This document shows positions 50,001 through 63,944 of a stretch of 64,000 nucleotides of DNA, one piece after another (positions within the stretch are counted from its first letter, which is position 1; every line of letters starts with the position of its first letter). The notes under the pieces were generated by a model. The model did no database searches. It worked only from the letters and a program-made list of their open reading frames with translations, and was not told where the DNA came from. The DNA is from Mansonella perstans. Taxonomy: Eukaryota > Nematoda > Chromadorea > Rhabditida > Onchocercidae. The stretch spans positions 62,001 through 126,000 of the forward strand of contig JBAMDO010000106.1 of the NCBI GenBank assembly GCA_037074765.1. Reading direction: 5' to 3'. Both the position numbers and the translations under genes were made by a program.

Positions 50001-53000
50001 AGTTACAAGACATTCTCAGAAGATATTAGTGGTAGTTACAGTACAATGCGACGATATCCGGCATATCCGCTGATGAACATGGGTGCTTTCGAGTACGTCA
50101 AAAAATCTTTCTTAGACATTTCTTATTAAGATTTTTAGGCGTGATGAAACAAAGTGGAATGTTGGAACTTGTTTTTCTCTAAATTGAAAAAACATAATTA
50201 GTATATTGATCAGTGAATGAGGCGCAGATAGTCTAAATAAACGAAAGCGCATGATGGTAATATGTAAAATAATTTGACAATGCTGACTGGCTTTCTAATA
50301 TTTCTCAATAAGCCGTATACGGCTTTGTTAAGTATTTAAAATATATAGAAGTAGTAAAAAACTTGATGGTTTTATTCGTTTATCTCAAAACGTAGACTTA
50401 TTTAATATAAGTGGGACAAACTTATGCAACTTGTAAGAGACATACATTTAATATAAATGGGACAAACTTATGCAACTTGTAAGAGACATACACACCTTCT
50501 GATATCTGAGTTCAAGAAAACTGTTCAACTAAACAATGTATGGATTGAATTATAGATTGATTTTTGGGTAAAATCAAAAAATTATACATCTCAATGGTTT
50601 TATTTAATTAACTATGTAGGACCGATTATCTTTTAAAGCTCTCATTTAATTAATTTAGCGACATGTTTTGTTTGTAGAGTGAATATACCACGCACTGTCG
50701 TAATACCGCGAGATGGTAAAGGTGGCTTTGGATTCGTTTTGCGCGGCGCTACAAGTTTGTTCTCATCATTGTTTTGATATGTGCATATGTATATGTATGT
50801 ATGTATGTATATATATACATATGTATGTATATATATATGTATTGTATGTATGTAGCAAATAAAATCAAAACAAATATGAACTGACGAAAAAATAAAATCA
50901 TTAATTGGGTTATGAATTTCAAAATAAAAGAAGAACAGATCTTAAAAAATTGAATTTTGAAAAAAAACGAAATGAAAATAGAAGAAGTTAAAATTAAAAT
51001 TACTTTTGAATAAGTCAAAACGAATTTAACTCAGAATTATTCTATTGAAGAAGTTAACTATTTTGCTGTTCAGAAGTTGGAAAGTTCACTCCAACGTTAT
51101 TGAATCCAGCATTGCAAAAGTTCGAAGGGATTGATCTACAGGGAATGGCTATGAAAGCAGGTCTAAGGCCCGGTGATTTCTTACTTCAAGTCAATGATAT
51201 TGATGTTCGAAAGGCATCGCATGATCAAGTCCATAAATTAATCCAATCTGCAGGCGATACTGTGACGTTAAAGGTTGGTCAAAAAATCAAAAATTAAATT
51301 TAAATGATTGCTAATTAGTATTTCCAACTATTATAGATACAAGAAATCGGGAACGGAAATATTTGTTATATTGAAGCGCTGTACTCTTCTTCAACATTTA
51401 AACTGGTTTTTAATGTCTTTAAAGCTGGTTCTTATATCGTTCTTAATGTCGTTATACCATTTGCGCTGCTTACTACTATTTGACAAAGAATAATAGATGC
51501 AAATTCATTACTAAAGATTTTATTCATTACTAAACATTCATTACTAAAGAATAAATTTAATGCAAAACTTCATCGTGACAAACTTCTTTTATTCTCTGCT
51601 AGGAAAAAATGAATGAGAAATGTGGTAAATTATTATAGAGTAAAGCTGAATCATTCAAAACTAATATTTTCAAAGAGAAATTAAATTATTTAAACAAGTT
51701 TTCGAAGAGATTTTGCTGCAGGTAATTACTGTCAATCCTGGTTCATTCAGTTTTCATCCTTCACATGCAATGTCAGTGAATATTTCTCGCACAGGTTAGT
51801 AATTTTTTAAGTTTTAAGCTTTCTAAGGTTAATTTGATGTGAAATGCATTATTACATAAAGTGCCTAATTATTTTATTTGTTTCTATTTTTCCTCAATTT
51901 ATTTCCCTCTGTCTATTTTTAAATGATGCTAATGAATGCAAGATACGTCAAAGGTTACCTAAGTACCTAAGTACCCCAGATTCTCTATTTTCTAGAATTC
52001 TTTTTAATAAATTGTTAATTGCATTTGTCATGTTTTAAGATCGTCCTACTCAAAATTAAACTTCAAATTGACAGAAAAAACTGATACAGAATAATATATG
52101 AGCAAACATGTTTGCCTTCAATCACTGCACTTTTATAAATCCAGCGGGAAGTAGCATTTGTCTTTAACATTGCACTTTTATAAGTTTAGAGGGCATTTGA
52201 TGTAAAGCAAAAGTAACATTTGTCTCCAACATTGCACTTCTATAGTTTCAGAGGGCAAAAGCACAAGTATCAATACATGGTCGGGCTAATTAGCAAATGT
52301 TTTTGCACACATTAAAATAAACTGAAGCAAAATTAATATTTTTTACGGAAAATTCACTGATTGTAATTATCACACTTTTATGTTAGCTCTAATTTTCTAC
52401 CATTTATTTTCACTTGAAAAATTTTAAAAGTGATAAATGTCTGTAAATTAGCGTGCCTTTGTTGTGCATGTATACGCTTACAGTTCGCGAACATCGTCCA
52501 CCAATATTACCGCAGCACAAAACGGACATCAGCTATTCGTTACCACGTCGAAATTATCGATTCAACGGTGAATTCAATCTACTTTATCATTTTGATCAAC
52601 TATTCAAAAATTAACGTCCTGTTCCAATGCAAAAAATCATAATGAAATAGCCATTCTCTTGCAAATTGATCAGTATTTAGAAAATGGAAAATGAGATAAT
52701 AACTTCAAAATACTTCTGCACTGTAATACTTCAGAATCGTCTTTATAATTTACCTTCTCAGAGAAGCCTATAATGCTGCTAATCATGATATTTATCAATC
52801 TAAAATGAATTCACATATCTATAGAATTCCTGAACATTTAAGTGCTGCTTCTGTTGTCGTTATTTTCATGAATGTTCTTTCTATCTTTTCTTGCTTTAAA
52901 ATCTTAAGTTTAATTTTTGAATTTTGAAAAATTATATTAGAAAGGAAAAAGATTCAAATCAAAGATAAATGACGCTAAGTAGAGATAATCGTATCATATG

Positions 53001-56000
53001 TCCAGCTTCATGTTCAATTGATGATTTCGCATTCTTTTCGGCTGTATGTTTTTGCCTATTCCTAATTTATTTTGAAATTTCATTTGAAAAAAATTTATTT
53101 AAAAATTTTTTGAAAAAATTTGTATTTTGAAAATTCGATTATAAATTTTTAAAAAATTAAACTACTTCTATTTTGAAAATTCATAAACACTAAAATTGTT
53201 TCTATGATCTTCGAAATATTTTTAATTCAAAAATTTTTTCTGAGAAGGAGCTGAACGATAGAACATATTAATATAGAGGAATGCTTTAACATTTTTGTTG
53301 CTCTATCTGAACCAATATTCAATTTAGAAAAAGAAAAACTTGGAACTACATGTAATTGCTATACTTGAATTTTAAGGATAATAAACTGTTCATTAGAAAT
53401 AATTTCACACTTCTCTTTTTGTTATTGAAATTCATTAATTCGTAGCTCTTAGCTCTTAGAGATTAGCATGACAAATAATAGTGATAAATGAGGCTGTTGA
53501 ATTTACAGACAAAATTGGTGATATGTACGGTTATGGCAGTAATACAGCACCGTTACATTCAACTAAATCGGTTGAAGCGCTGAATCAAGGTAATTACGAA
53601 CGCTTTGCTTCCGTAAAGCAAAGAATCAATGGTTCTAAACGTATTTCAATGGAAGAATTGGAACGACTAATGGAACGACAAGGACAGAGTACTTCGCAAT
53701 TTCAACCCATTCCCATACATGAGGTTATTTTTGACTTCCTTTTTAGGCCTCTAAGCTTCATAATTTTTTGTTTTTAACACTACTGTGTCAGATTTTTCAC
53801 TTGACAGTTACATCGCCAAGTTCCTATATTTTAATATGATTCGTTTTAGGAACCACTAACGAACGGAAGTGGTTTGAAGTTTAATTCGGTGAATGATCTG
53901 AAACGTTATAAAAAAGGTGGTTTGCATCGAACAGCTCTACTACCAATATCTACTGCTACTGCTCATTGTACATCTTCAGTAATGCGAAGCTTTAGTTCTT
54001 CACCAGGTTATCATTAGTCATTATCTTTCTACAGCTTTTCAAGAATTGTTTCAAGAAATAAAAGTGCATAATATATCGATACAGGAACTAAATACTTCAT
54101 TTCTAACATTTAAGTGACGGATTTCTTTTGAACATTATTTCATTCTCCTCCATTAACAGTCTTACGATAAGTATTTAAGGCCAAATTTAACATCTTTTAG
54201 TAATCCTTCAACAATTAGTTAACTTACCATTCAATCGTTGACACATATCACCGCGTTTTCATCCATTTTGTGGAGTAATAATTATGAAGTACTTCGGGTA
54301 TCGCTTATTTAGCTCTTTTCCACTGAGCACACCTGGACCAAGTTCAAATTTAAAAAACTTAAAAAAACTATTTAAATTTTAATCTCAAATGATTGTTTTG
54401 ATGTTGTTCCAACTAATTATTGCCTTCCAATTTTTCGTTACAGATTTGTCTCGACCAGTGAATAATGAACCACCTTCATTAAGTTCTTTCAATGGAGAAG
54501 TCAAACAGTGTGGCTTTGCCGCTTCTCAAAGCAGTTCAGACTATTCACGTCCTTTTAGGTCCATTGACCGACCCAAAACACCACCGCCGCCTCCGCCACC
54601 TCCTCTGTTGTTTGATAACTTTACAGCATCGTCTTCAAATGATAGTAATACGTTGACCAATAGCTTATCTTCGATAATTCCACCATCCATGTCGAACACT
54701 TCTCTTGCTGAAACACCAACTCCTACATCTGGAATCGAAATTAATCTTTCACCTCCATCACCAAAGCAGCCATTATCACCGCCACAACCACCACCACCAC
54801 CACCACCACCTCCGCCGCCTCCGCCACCTCCTCCGTCCCAGTTTTCTGGAGCGACAACAGCAAAAGCTGTGGTATGCATTCTTTTGAGACTAAGAGATAA
54901 TCATGAATAAATCGGTTATTCAACAATGTGTTTCCAGTTACATGGATAATTAATGTAATAATCCGGCAAATAGTGCTAATTAAATTCTCATGTTGAATGT
55001 TTTTCTGACTATAAGAAACTTTTTTAGTTTATTCTTCTAGGAGAAATTACCTTAATTTTCCAGTCTTTTAAAAATACTGAACATGGAGAATCTAAGTCAA
55101 AAAAAACTGGAACTCCCGCTATCAGTAATGAAATCTTATCAACGGTAAAACTGAAACCCACCATAAGACGTGAACCAGGATCAGGTAACTACTGTGCAGT
55201 CCTTCCACATGGATTTGATTCTGATCTACGTAATGCGCTGGCAAAACGGCGGGGTAAGGTAGGCTTTTTTAAATAAAAATCTTTAAATTTCGTGTTCATG
55301 TAAAGCTTAATGATTTTCTGTTAAATGTTTATAATATCTGTGAAAAATTTTAGGTTGCTCAGAATAGCAATAATGATGCGTCGAAAAAAGTTGTTTTCTT
55401 GTTGGAGAATCCACCTGCAGCTACCGTTATCAGGTTTGGTCACTTTATTCTATTTTAAATGCTTTCTAATTTGTAAAATTGATTTATAATGAGAGAGACG
55501 AAATTATCCTTATGATTTGATTTTAAAAATACGATAGTTTGACCTTTCAGGGCGAGCAAAGGTACATTCTGTAAAAGTAATTGATTTTGTAGCAGCTACG
55601 GTGGATTAAGTTTGTGCGAATCAGTCCGCCAAAATGTTCAAACTTCAACAAAATGGGAAATTGGGAAATCAGAACATTCTCCAACGGGCATGGCGTCAAA
55701 AAAGGATAGCGGGTGAGCTGATCTGCTAAAACGTTTATGTTTCCGACACTTCCGTAAGTTATATGAAAACCCGGTCATCATATTTTGTCACTATTCATTT
55801 CGAAAGGCGTCAGGACAGCTGTGATTGTTTGTTTCTCAGGCAATATTTCTTAACAATTTTCATTTTTAGTTATGCCTCATCACGTACTTCACTTGAACCA
55901 TCTGAATGTGGTGAAGACACTGGATCAGTTGCTACTACCGTAATCGCAGCATCAGGATCTGCAAAATCAATATCTGTTCCCAATTCAACATGCCATGTCT

Positions 56001-57411
56001 CTTTGATTAGTAATGAATTTGAGGAAAATTGTGCCTCAATATGTGCCAGAAAAAACATTTGTTTACCACAAGTACCTCCATCTTTACTACTGTCAACGTC
56101 CGTTCAGCAAGGAGCGCAAGTTATCAGCGATAATGATTCGGTTAGTATTAAAAATTTTAGCCTTCATATATTCTTTTTTTTTCATTTATACTGTATTCAG
56201 TCAGTTTCGCTAAACTTTTTCTTCCTCTTCTTTTCGCATGCTATTGCAATGAGATTGAAATTTTGTTCTTGTGAACACATGTTTATTTTCCGATTATTAC
56301 CAAATATGAAATCTTTTCGGAACTACTATATTTACATTTTTAATTAATTAAGTTTTTTTCCCAAATTTGAAAGAATTTTCCAAAAGTAAAAACTATAGAG
56401 ATTTTTCTCCAATACGCTAGTTTTGAAGATCAAGGAAAACCTACTCTGTAAACAACAATTGAAGAACTATATGTTTTGAAATTCTTAATTCAAGTTAACA
56501 ATATTTTAAACATTTTACCTTTTTCCAGCTATTCTTCCGGCTTTTTTACTCTTCCTGTAGAATTTGAATTTTCTCTCCAGATGAGTTTGAATTCCACACT
56601 GTCAACGTTGAGCGGACAGTTATCGAATCGTCAACAGCAGGCATCGTCTACTAATTTGCCATCCTCAACATCTCAAAACAAACTCTTACCTAGTTGCATT
56701 GACGATGAAGCGGATAGCGGTACCGGTGATTCCGATAACGATGCTAAAGCGGAATCCAGTAAGCTTCATAAAAATTTATTTCATCAATGTTCTAGATTAA
56801 ATGAAATTTTGTTTTCGTCTGCTCACGATCCTTATTCTTTAACATTCTGGAAGTTGCATTACATTTTTGGACAACAACTAAACGATCCGCCGTGCGACAC
56901 TTTTTATTCGTTTTTTTTTTTCGTAATCTTCCAATTATTTTTAAAATATTTTTTGCCTCTCGAAGAATTCCAATATCTATTTAGTTTTCAAACGATTGCT
57001 TCCACTCCAATCACTGTCTTATTCCTTTATGTTTATTTCTTTATTCACATAGCAATTTGATTGACTTTCTGAAATTTTCTTCCTTTCTGGCATTTACAAT
57101 GCTTAAAAGTCTTCTCCAGCTGTCAACCTTGCTTTTTAGACACAGTAATAATGTTTGCAGGTAATCATACAAATCCATCTGTGAGTAATAATTTTATCGA
57201 TAAACAAGTAGCAAAATGGACAACTGATGATATCGTTGTTTGGCTGAAAACATTGGGTCTTTCGGAACACTCCCGGAAATTTCAGCAGTTTCAAATTAAC
57301 GGTGCTCATTTGTTGTCATTTGATCGATCATTGTTAACACAACTCGGTGTCACACGAGTCCGTCATCGGCAACTGATCGAACGATCACTAAAAAGTTTAA
57401 TGGAGCAATAA
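44027..57411 (+). CDS. shn-1: SHANK/ProSAP postsynaptic scaffold ortholog
   Basis: Shank links receptors and ion channels to the cortical cytoskeleton at synapses. Exons: 44027-44083, 44685-44756, 45279-45404, 45546-45617, 45741-45950, 46215-46433, 49079-49194, 49398-49543, 49779-49888, 49962-50092, 50678-50754, 51074-51273, 51722-51794, 52484-52567, 53509-53723, 53850-54006, 54444-54871, 55064-55258, 55354-55433, 55593-55712, 55870-56140, 56581-56758, 57161-57411; about 1195 residues. Order: N-terminal SPN-like domain (about 1-105, AFNYGLFLPP, KYKKRVYKML); ankyrin repeats (about 110-340, GFDPNFHDNEGKTPL, NGNTPLHVCAIHN); linker without an SH3 domain; PDZ (about 420-512, carboxylate loop GFGF 436-439, AGLRPGDFLLQVND); a conserved SVKQR..KRISMEELERLMERQG block; proline-rich region with PPLLF (741-745) and 16 consecutive prolines; SAM domain (about 1130-1193, LGVTRVRHRQLIERSL). 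The frame is open upstream of the chosen ATG to the acceptor at 43978, so extra 5' coding exons are possible. Confidence 0.95.
47039..47287 (+). pseudogene. Ankyrin-like open frame inside shank intron 6
   Basis: An 82-codon open frame without ATG, lying in the 2.6-kb intron between ankyrin exons 6 and 7. Its part QIAHLNFSAVTVVDFDGNEK lines up with the end of exon 6, QMLLYNYSDIDVTDLDGNHE, in residue spacing and in the DGN turn. It could be a decayed duplicate of the exon or an alternative cassette. The possible donors near it (GTATGA, GTATAA) do not give the phase-0 end that exon 7 needs, so a relic is favoured. Confidence 0.35.
50401..50492 (+). repeat. 46-bp tandem duplication in shank intron 10
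   Basis: Two nearly identical copies (50401-50446, 50447-50492) of a unit starting TTTAATATAA and containing GGGACAAACTTATGCAACTT; near identity suggests a recent duplication. Confidence 0.9.
50777..50850 (+). repeat. TATG/TA microsatellite in shank intron 11
   Basis: A run of TATG and TA repeats with interruptions. Confidence 0.85.
52126..52258 (+). repeat. Imperfect repeat in shank intron 13
   Basis: Three spaced copies of a segment beginning TTGCACTT(T/C)TATA and continuing with an AGAGGGCA-like word and AACATTTGTCT, starting at about 52126, 52171 and 52233. Confidence 0.6.
54787..54836 (+). repeat. CCN microsatellite encoding polyproline in shank exon 17
   Basis: Sixteen consecutive proline codons: seven CCA, then a mixture of CCT, CCG and CCA. 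It encodes the longest proline tract in the Shank linker. The pure CCA part is expected to be length-variable. Confidence 0.9.
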
Positions 57412-57578
57412 TTAAAATGTGTTAAAATTAAAGCCTTGAGTTAATTGTCTGATAAACGGCAAATAATCTTTTTGCTTTGTTAAAATTTAGTGTTGGATTT
57501 TTGATGCGTATCGTTTGGATTTTGAGAAAATTTTTAATTGAAAATATTTAGTTTAAGCAGGGGAAGGAGAGAATGAGC

Positions 57579-57584
57579 AATAAA
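57579..57584 (+). terminator. Likely poly(A) signal of shank
   Basis: The first AATAAA after the shank stop, 168 bases downstream, a normal nematode 3' UTR distance. No cleavage site could be verified. Confidence 0.5.
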
Positions 57585-59010
57585 ACGAACACTTTTCTAT
57601 TTAAATATGTATTTATGTAAATTCTTTCCTCTACGAGTTTTTCATTTTTTCTTTGAGTTTTTTATCTTCAATTTTCTTTTTTGAGTGCAGTAGAGGGAAA
57701 ACCTGAAGGAATTTCCCTTAGGCAATTTATAAAATACTAAATGGAAAGAATTGAGATTTTTTTTACTTTTCTTATTTAAAAATATTCATCCATTGATTAA
57801 TTGTTTGTACTTATTACAGTTTCATTTTCTCCGTAATATTTTAAGCGTTTCATTTTTTATTATATCGAAATACGAAGTGAATATATATTTAGCTTTATTA
57901 TAAGTTTTTTGAGTCAATTATTTAATCATTTTGAATATGAGTTGATGTTAATAATAAAATCTAATTCAGAGTTTAAAAAAATTATTGCTCTTTTTATTAA
58001 ATCTATGTAATTTGCGACATATTACTTTTAATGATGTATTCTCCTTCAAAAAATGGAAGCTGTAATATAATAATTGAATGACCATTGAAAACAAATTCAC
58101 AATTTCAGCTAGAAAAGTTCAAAGTCTGAAATTCTCTGACTGCTCATCTAATCTTGATTCTTAAAATACTGCAAATACATTTGAAGGCCAGTAATTGTTC
58201 ATTGCTTCGAAATAAAAAAAGTTCATTGCTTTGAAATAAGCTTCGAAATAAAGCTATGGTATTCTTTTTAGTCTCACTTCTGCAACACTTTTGCCTTTAA
58301 ATACTTTTGCAGCTTAATTGTCATAGTAGCCCAGCACTCAGTTACATCTTTATAGCTTAGTGCTATAAATTTTGCCGAAGTTATCTAAACTTTTTATCTA
58401 AAAAATTTGAACAAACATTAAATTTCCGTTACAAAAAAATGTGTTTTTTACCCTTTGTTAATTCATTGCACTTCATTGAGATATTTCTGTATTTTGCACT
58501 TGAAAGATTGTGTTCTCGAGATTCCATTTATTTAGTGCTATTTTTAGTTCTCATATACAGTAATATTTGAGCTCAGGTATACGAAAAAAGTAAATGAAAT
58601 GTTAGAATTTTTTTTTTATCAACTGGTTTATAATTTTCTGACAAAAAGGAATCAATTAATTAGTCGAAGTTGGAGAAATGAAGATACTGGAATTAAAGCA
58701 GGTTATTGAATAAGGAGCATCAAATACTCCGCTCTGTTTATCAGTGCAATTTGTTGATTTCTAGTGATATCATTGAAATCACAACATATCAAGAAATCAC
58801 GTCGTGAAATTAAATTTTGGAATTATATACAAATAGTTTGCATTGCTGAGAAATAAATTTTTGCAAGGAAACTTTTGCAGTGAAATTATTTGGCATACAT
58901 GAGTTGAACTTCGTCTCATTTCACTATTTCTTCAAATAAGATGAATAGTCTAGTACAGATAGTTATTGTTGCAGCATTTTATAGTTATCTTTCGCTGAAA
59001 TGCGATACTG

Positions 59011-59158
59011 TGTCATCACCGTAATCGGCTAAAGTTATAGTACTATATCAATGTCATCGGTTAAAGTTGCAGTGATATTTAATTGTCGCAGTACTGCTAT
59101 AAGCAGTACCATCATCATCGGTTAAAGCAGTAGCGTCTAATTATCACCGGTTAAAATC
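59011..59158 (+). repeat. Degenerate repeat with CATCGGTTAAAG core
   Basis: Four irregularly spaced copies of ATC(A)CGG(T/C)TAAA, starting near 59014, 59053, 59114 and 59142, each followed by a GTTGCAGT- or CAGTAG-like word. Confidence 0.6.
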
Positions 59159-60812
59159 ATATTACTGCATCATTATTGTCGATCCTTTTTGGTCCCCAAT
59201 AGAGGCCGAAAAATTTGCAGTTTTAAAAATCGAAATATACTGGTTGTTGTAATATGCGGAATTTATTTTGCCAACTAATAAATCATGAAATGATTATTTC
59301 GAGCACTTACATGTAAGCATTCAAATTGTAAAAAAAGTATTTCAAATTTGTTAAATGAAATATTTCAAATTTTATACAAGTTTGCATTATCCAATAAACG
59401 ATTGAATTCTATTATTCAGTTTACATTTTGTTAGTAATGAATCAAAAAAAAGTCATGACGATCTTTGATATCAACATGTAATTGGAGTCTTGTAAACTAT
59501 CAGTGTATAATGGTGCAATGATTGAATTTTATTTGTTTACTTTTTTGCTCTTTCCGTTTTGCTCATTAAACAAATACTCGATTTGTTAATCTCATGTTGT
59601 GGTTTATTTTCAGCTTATACGATATGTATATAAAACGATAGGAATGAAGAAAGAGATGACATTTTCATAAGGTTATCAAAATTTTAAAGATTTGTGCCCA
59701 TGTATATTTTTATAAATAGAATTTAATTACTGAAATGAAAGAAATAATTTTTGATTTTTTCATTTTAATCACCTAAATAAATTTTTGTCAAAGTACTGCT
59801 GCATATATAATGCATTTAGAAGGATCAAATTTCATATTTTTATGTAATCAGAAATGTGCTGGAAAGTTTGACTGTTGCAGTAGTATTCATAACATATTTC
59901 CCTTAACTATATCATCGAAAGTTGCATAGAATAATTTAATATCATAATTTTAATTAGAAATGCTAGCTCAGTGATATATGTTAGAATAAAAATGAAAAGT
60001 GCAGAATGAGAAATTTTCTGTGACAATTTTACTATACAGATACTTCAATGCATTTTTTTTTGGTTTTCAAATTTAAAAATATTTCGATAACGCGAACATC
60101 TTTTTATCAAGAACAAATGCTTATTTTAGTTTGCATATTTAATTATTATTACTTGATTTTTTTATAACATGAATATAACTGGGATGAATTTCATTATCAA
60201 GAACTGGTTAGTTCCCTTCAACGAACTGATATAAAAAATTGTTTCTGATATTGAAGTATATCTTTTTATTAAGATTCAGTTCTTGTTTTTCCTTAAACTT
60301 TTAGTTCATAATAAGTAGTAATCATTTTTCTTCAATATGTACAAAAATTGAATTTGTTAGAAATAAAAGAAGAGGATAAAACTTCCTATGGTTGTCTGAA
60401 AATTGCGATACAGTTAAAGTAAGATGATATAGTAAGTCAACAAACGGTAATGAAAAATGATGAATGTGAGTAGTTTTTTTTTTGTTTAATTATCATAGAC
60501 AGTTATTTATCATTTTTGTACCTTGAACTAAAAACTTTATATTGCATTGAAATTTTCAACAAAACTTTAGGATAATACTGATAGTAATATGATGTAAATG
60601 TCATTAAGAAAAAAATTTTACTAATTCAAACTGTACTTAAAGAATATACTTATCAAAGTTAAGTACGACAATGTATAGATATTGAAAAGAAAAACTTCTT
60701 TGAATGAATTCAACAAAATTAATCAATGATAATGAGACGGACATATTTTATTTTATTCTATTAAAATATCAGCTGCTCTTTGTAGCTTTTTTTTTGCAAT
60801 TCTATATGTTAC

Positions 60813-60920
60813 GTTTCTCCTTTGAACTAATTTATCACTTCGATGTTCCTCCTCTGAACTACTTTATCACTATCACTTTTTGTTCCATCTCTCTGAACCA
60901 TTTATCACTTCGAGGTTCCT
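60813..60920 (+). repeat. Tandem repeat, about 33-37 bp unit
   Basis: Three imperfect copies of a pyrimidine-rich unit with CTCTGAAC and TTTATCACTTCGA and a GTTCCT boundary, starting near 60813, 60845 and 60882. Confidence 0.65.
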
Positions 60921-63852
60921 GCTTGCATAAGACCGACTCAACTGATGCCTCTTTTTCATTTATTTCATTGTTGTCCATAAAAAATTATCCTTGCTAGATA
61001 TGTATGAATAAACGTGAATTAATTTTCTAGGCATTTTTTAATGGACTTTTCATGTTTTTCGTTCAAATTTATATTTACATGACAGAACTTGTCTAGGATA
61101 CTATCCAGGAAATTTATTCTTATGAAAGAGCTTGTTCAGGATACTAACCATTTTTATATCACTTCATTATAATTATGCATAAATAATCCAAAAATGAAAA
61201 GCAAAAGTTTTGTTTGTAATCTTTAAAATTTGAATAAAACTTCTTATAGAAACACGGGACGTTTCAGTTCAATACTCATATTTTTGTTCGTTTTTTTTTT
61301 CTCCACCCACTAAATGTTTGCTTTCAAAATTTTGATAAATTTTTAAGAAAGAATGAAACGACAAATTGGTATCCATAAAATTAACTGCGTGACTGTCATT
61401 AATCAGTTAGTCCATCTGTTTCATGTTTGTTATAAAAATTTGTTCATTATTCATTAGACCAATCGTTTGAGTGCTTATTTGAAGAGCTCAACTGATGCGT
61501 TTAAATTCGCCATCGATGTCGTCCTAATCGTCATCGTTTTTTTTGATACGATCATCAACTCTGAAGATGTACGTATGGGTATGATATTGACACCATCCAA
61601 AATTGTTTATTCTTTCATGATCAACTAATTCACTGCAACCATCTTCAACCACCAGCTGTATTACTGATGGTTTGGCAATCTTTTCTGTTCAACCATCTCT
61701 ACCTTGTAATCGAAATCGGATCATGTAGCGTTTCTCAAATTTTCTTTCCATATTTATCACATTCTTTTCATTCACTACGGCACATCAACCAAACTATCGA
61801 CCAGTCAGCCAGCCATCTTCAATCGATTTTAAAATTTTCAAATCGATTTGTACAATTTGAAGCAAAACACTTTTCAACTTTGGATCATTTTTATTCAGTT
61901 TCTGCAAAAGCAAAAACGAAAATTTCCTGCTTGATGTCTTTTTTTCCTATTTTGATGTTTTTTTATTTATGGTCGCTTTTGATATTAGTAAAAATTGTAG
62001 TACTCGTCAATAGAGCACCACCAATTATATAAAGGATTGTGAGTCTATTTTTAAAACTAATTGTTGATAGTGATTGATAGATACGATTGTATGGTTCATA
62101 CCAGACTGCTAGGTGTGGCTACCGTAATTCGCATTTGTTTTTGAAAAGCTGTGAGCAACGCTCAATTACATTACAATGTGAAATGTATTTTTCAAGCAAT
62201 TTTTGTGGTGTCGCAGCAGACTATGAAAGTGAACGGGCTTTAACTTAAGCTATTGAAATTTTTTGAATCTTTTTTTAATCTGAGTTCAATCTGACTTTCG
62301 TTTATCGAATTCCATTACTTTTGATATTTATTACTCATTTTCTTATTATAAATTTCTACTATAGAATTCTTAAATTGAATTGAGCAAAATATGAAATCCA
62401 GTTTTTGAAGTTAATGACATTTGTGGATCTTGGGCGAAATTATACGTTGTGGAAAAAATGTAAATTTATAAAGAGAAATTTAAATTCTCGAACTTAAAAA
62501 AGACATTAATGCTAACCCTTTCTTTATAGTTTTTCTTATCTCTCACTCTAAAGAATTTGGACTTATCCGTGAAGTGATTCCTTGCTGTTTTTTAATGATT
62601 TTCCAGTTATCGAATGAGTAAGTAAATTAGTAAACAAATAAAGGAGTAAATAATCAAATTAACAGGTAAACATATAAGTAAATTGTGTATTATGCTGGTT
62701 AGCTACTATCATCCATTATCATTACTGGTAGATGTATGCTTGCTTTACATACATTTATTTTTTTTAGAACTCGCCTCACTATTTCTAATACTTTGTTACT
62801 TTGTAAACTAGCAGTAAATTGGCCAGTTTATTATAAATGGCGATCACTATCACCTATATCAGTATTATTCTAGTTTGTGCTTACATTTTTCTATTCGCCT
62901 TTACAGATAAACTTTTTACTTCATTGTATATATTTGTTTCTGTGTATCGTGCTGAAAATTCGACGAAGATGGCTGAAAGAAAAACCGGTTTCTGCTCTTG
63001 GTCAAGACATCACTTTTTGCGTTTTCATTGTCCATTTAGCAAAAAATCCATTTTTTTTTTCTTTATATCTAATAACTCTCGTTCAATTCAAATATTTATT
63101 CACATTTTTAGGAATAAATTCAAAAATCGAAATAATTTTCTGAGAAAAATTTTTAGGCACATTTTTGTTTGATTATTTCCTTTGTGCATCCCATTGTCCC
63201 TCAAGCGGTTTCATCCTTTCATGTAAAAATAATTTTAGATATCATTCTTGATTAAACTTGAAAACCTATAGGAAAAGGAATTTTTACATAATTATTTCGA
63301 TTTTCAGTTGTTTCTTCTAATATTAATTATATTCGAAAGAGAGAGAGAGAATCAAGTCGGAATTTTATTACACATTATTAGTTTTTTGTAGGCTTAGATA
63401 TCTCTGTTCATGATGAAAGGATAAAATTGCTGCTTCTGGAAATTTATTTCAAGCTCTCAGTTGATAATTTCTGACGTTATTATCGTTATTATTGTTTATT
63501 CATAACACTGAGCGGGAATTTGTAAACTAACAAGAAACTATAGACAGGATTTTTGCGCGCTGTTGAGCGGTGAAACTACTTTTGTCATCATTTTGCTGCT
63601 TAATGATGTGATTTGAAGCGGAAACAATTTCTTTTGTTTCTAATTGCAGTAAAACAAAAATTTAATTTTGAATGGAGCTGAGAAATCTCGGGAATCGTTA
63701 TGGATCAAATTTTTTAAATTTAAACAATAGTTCATTTAGCTTTTGAATGAAGATGCAGTTAATATTTTTCATCATAAAATTTCCCCATGAATTTCATTAA
63801 TTTGTGCCAGTTGATGAAATTTATGGGGGCGAAAAAGTTGGAGATGGAAGAG

Positions 63853-63929
63853 TTACAGCAGAAATAAAAAAAGGAAATAATTACAGCAGAAATAAAAAAA
63901 GAGGATAATTACAGCAGAAATAAAAAAGA
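63853..63929 (+). repeat. 28-bp tandem repeat, three copies
   Basis: TTACAGCAGAAATAAAAAA recurs at 63853, 63881 and 63909 with a short purine-rich spacer. Confidence 0.85.
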
Positions 63930-63944
63930 ACAAAACTTTTCTCT

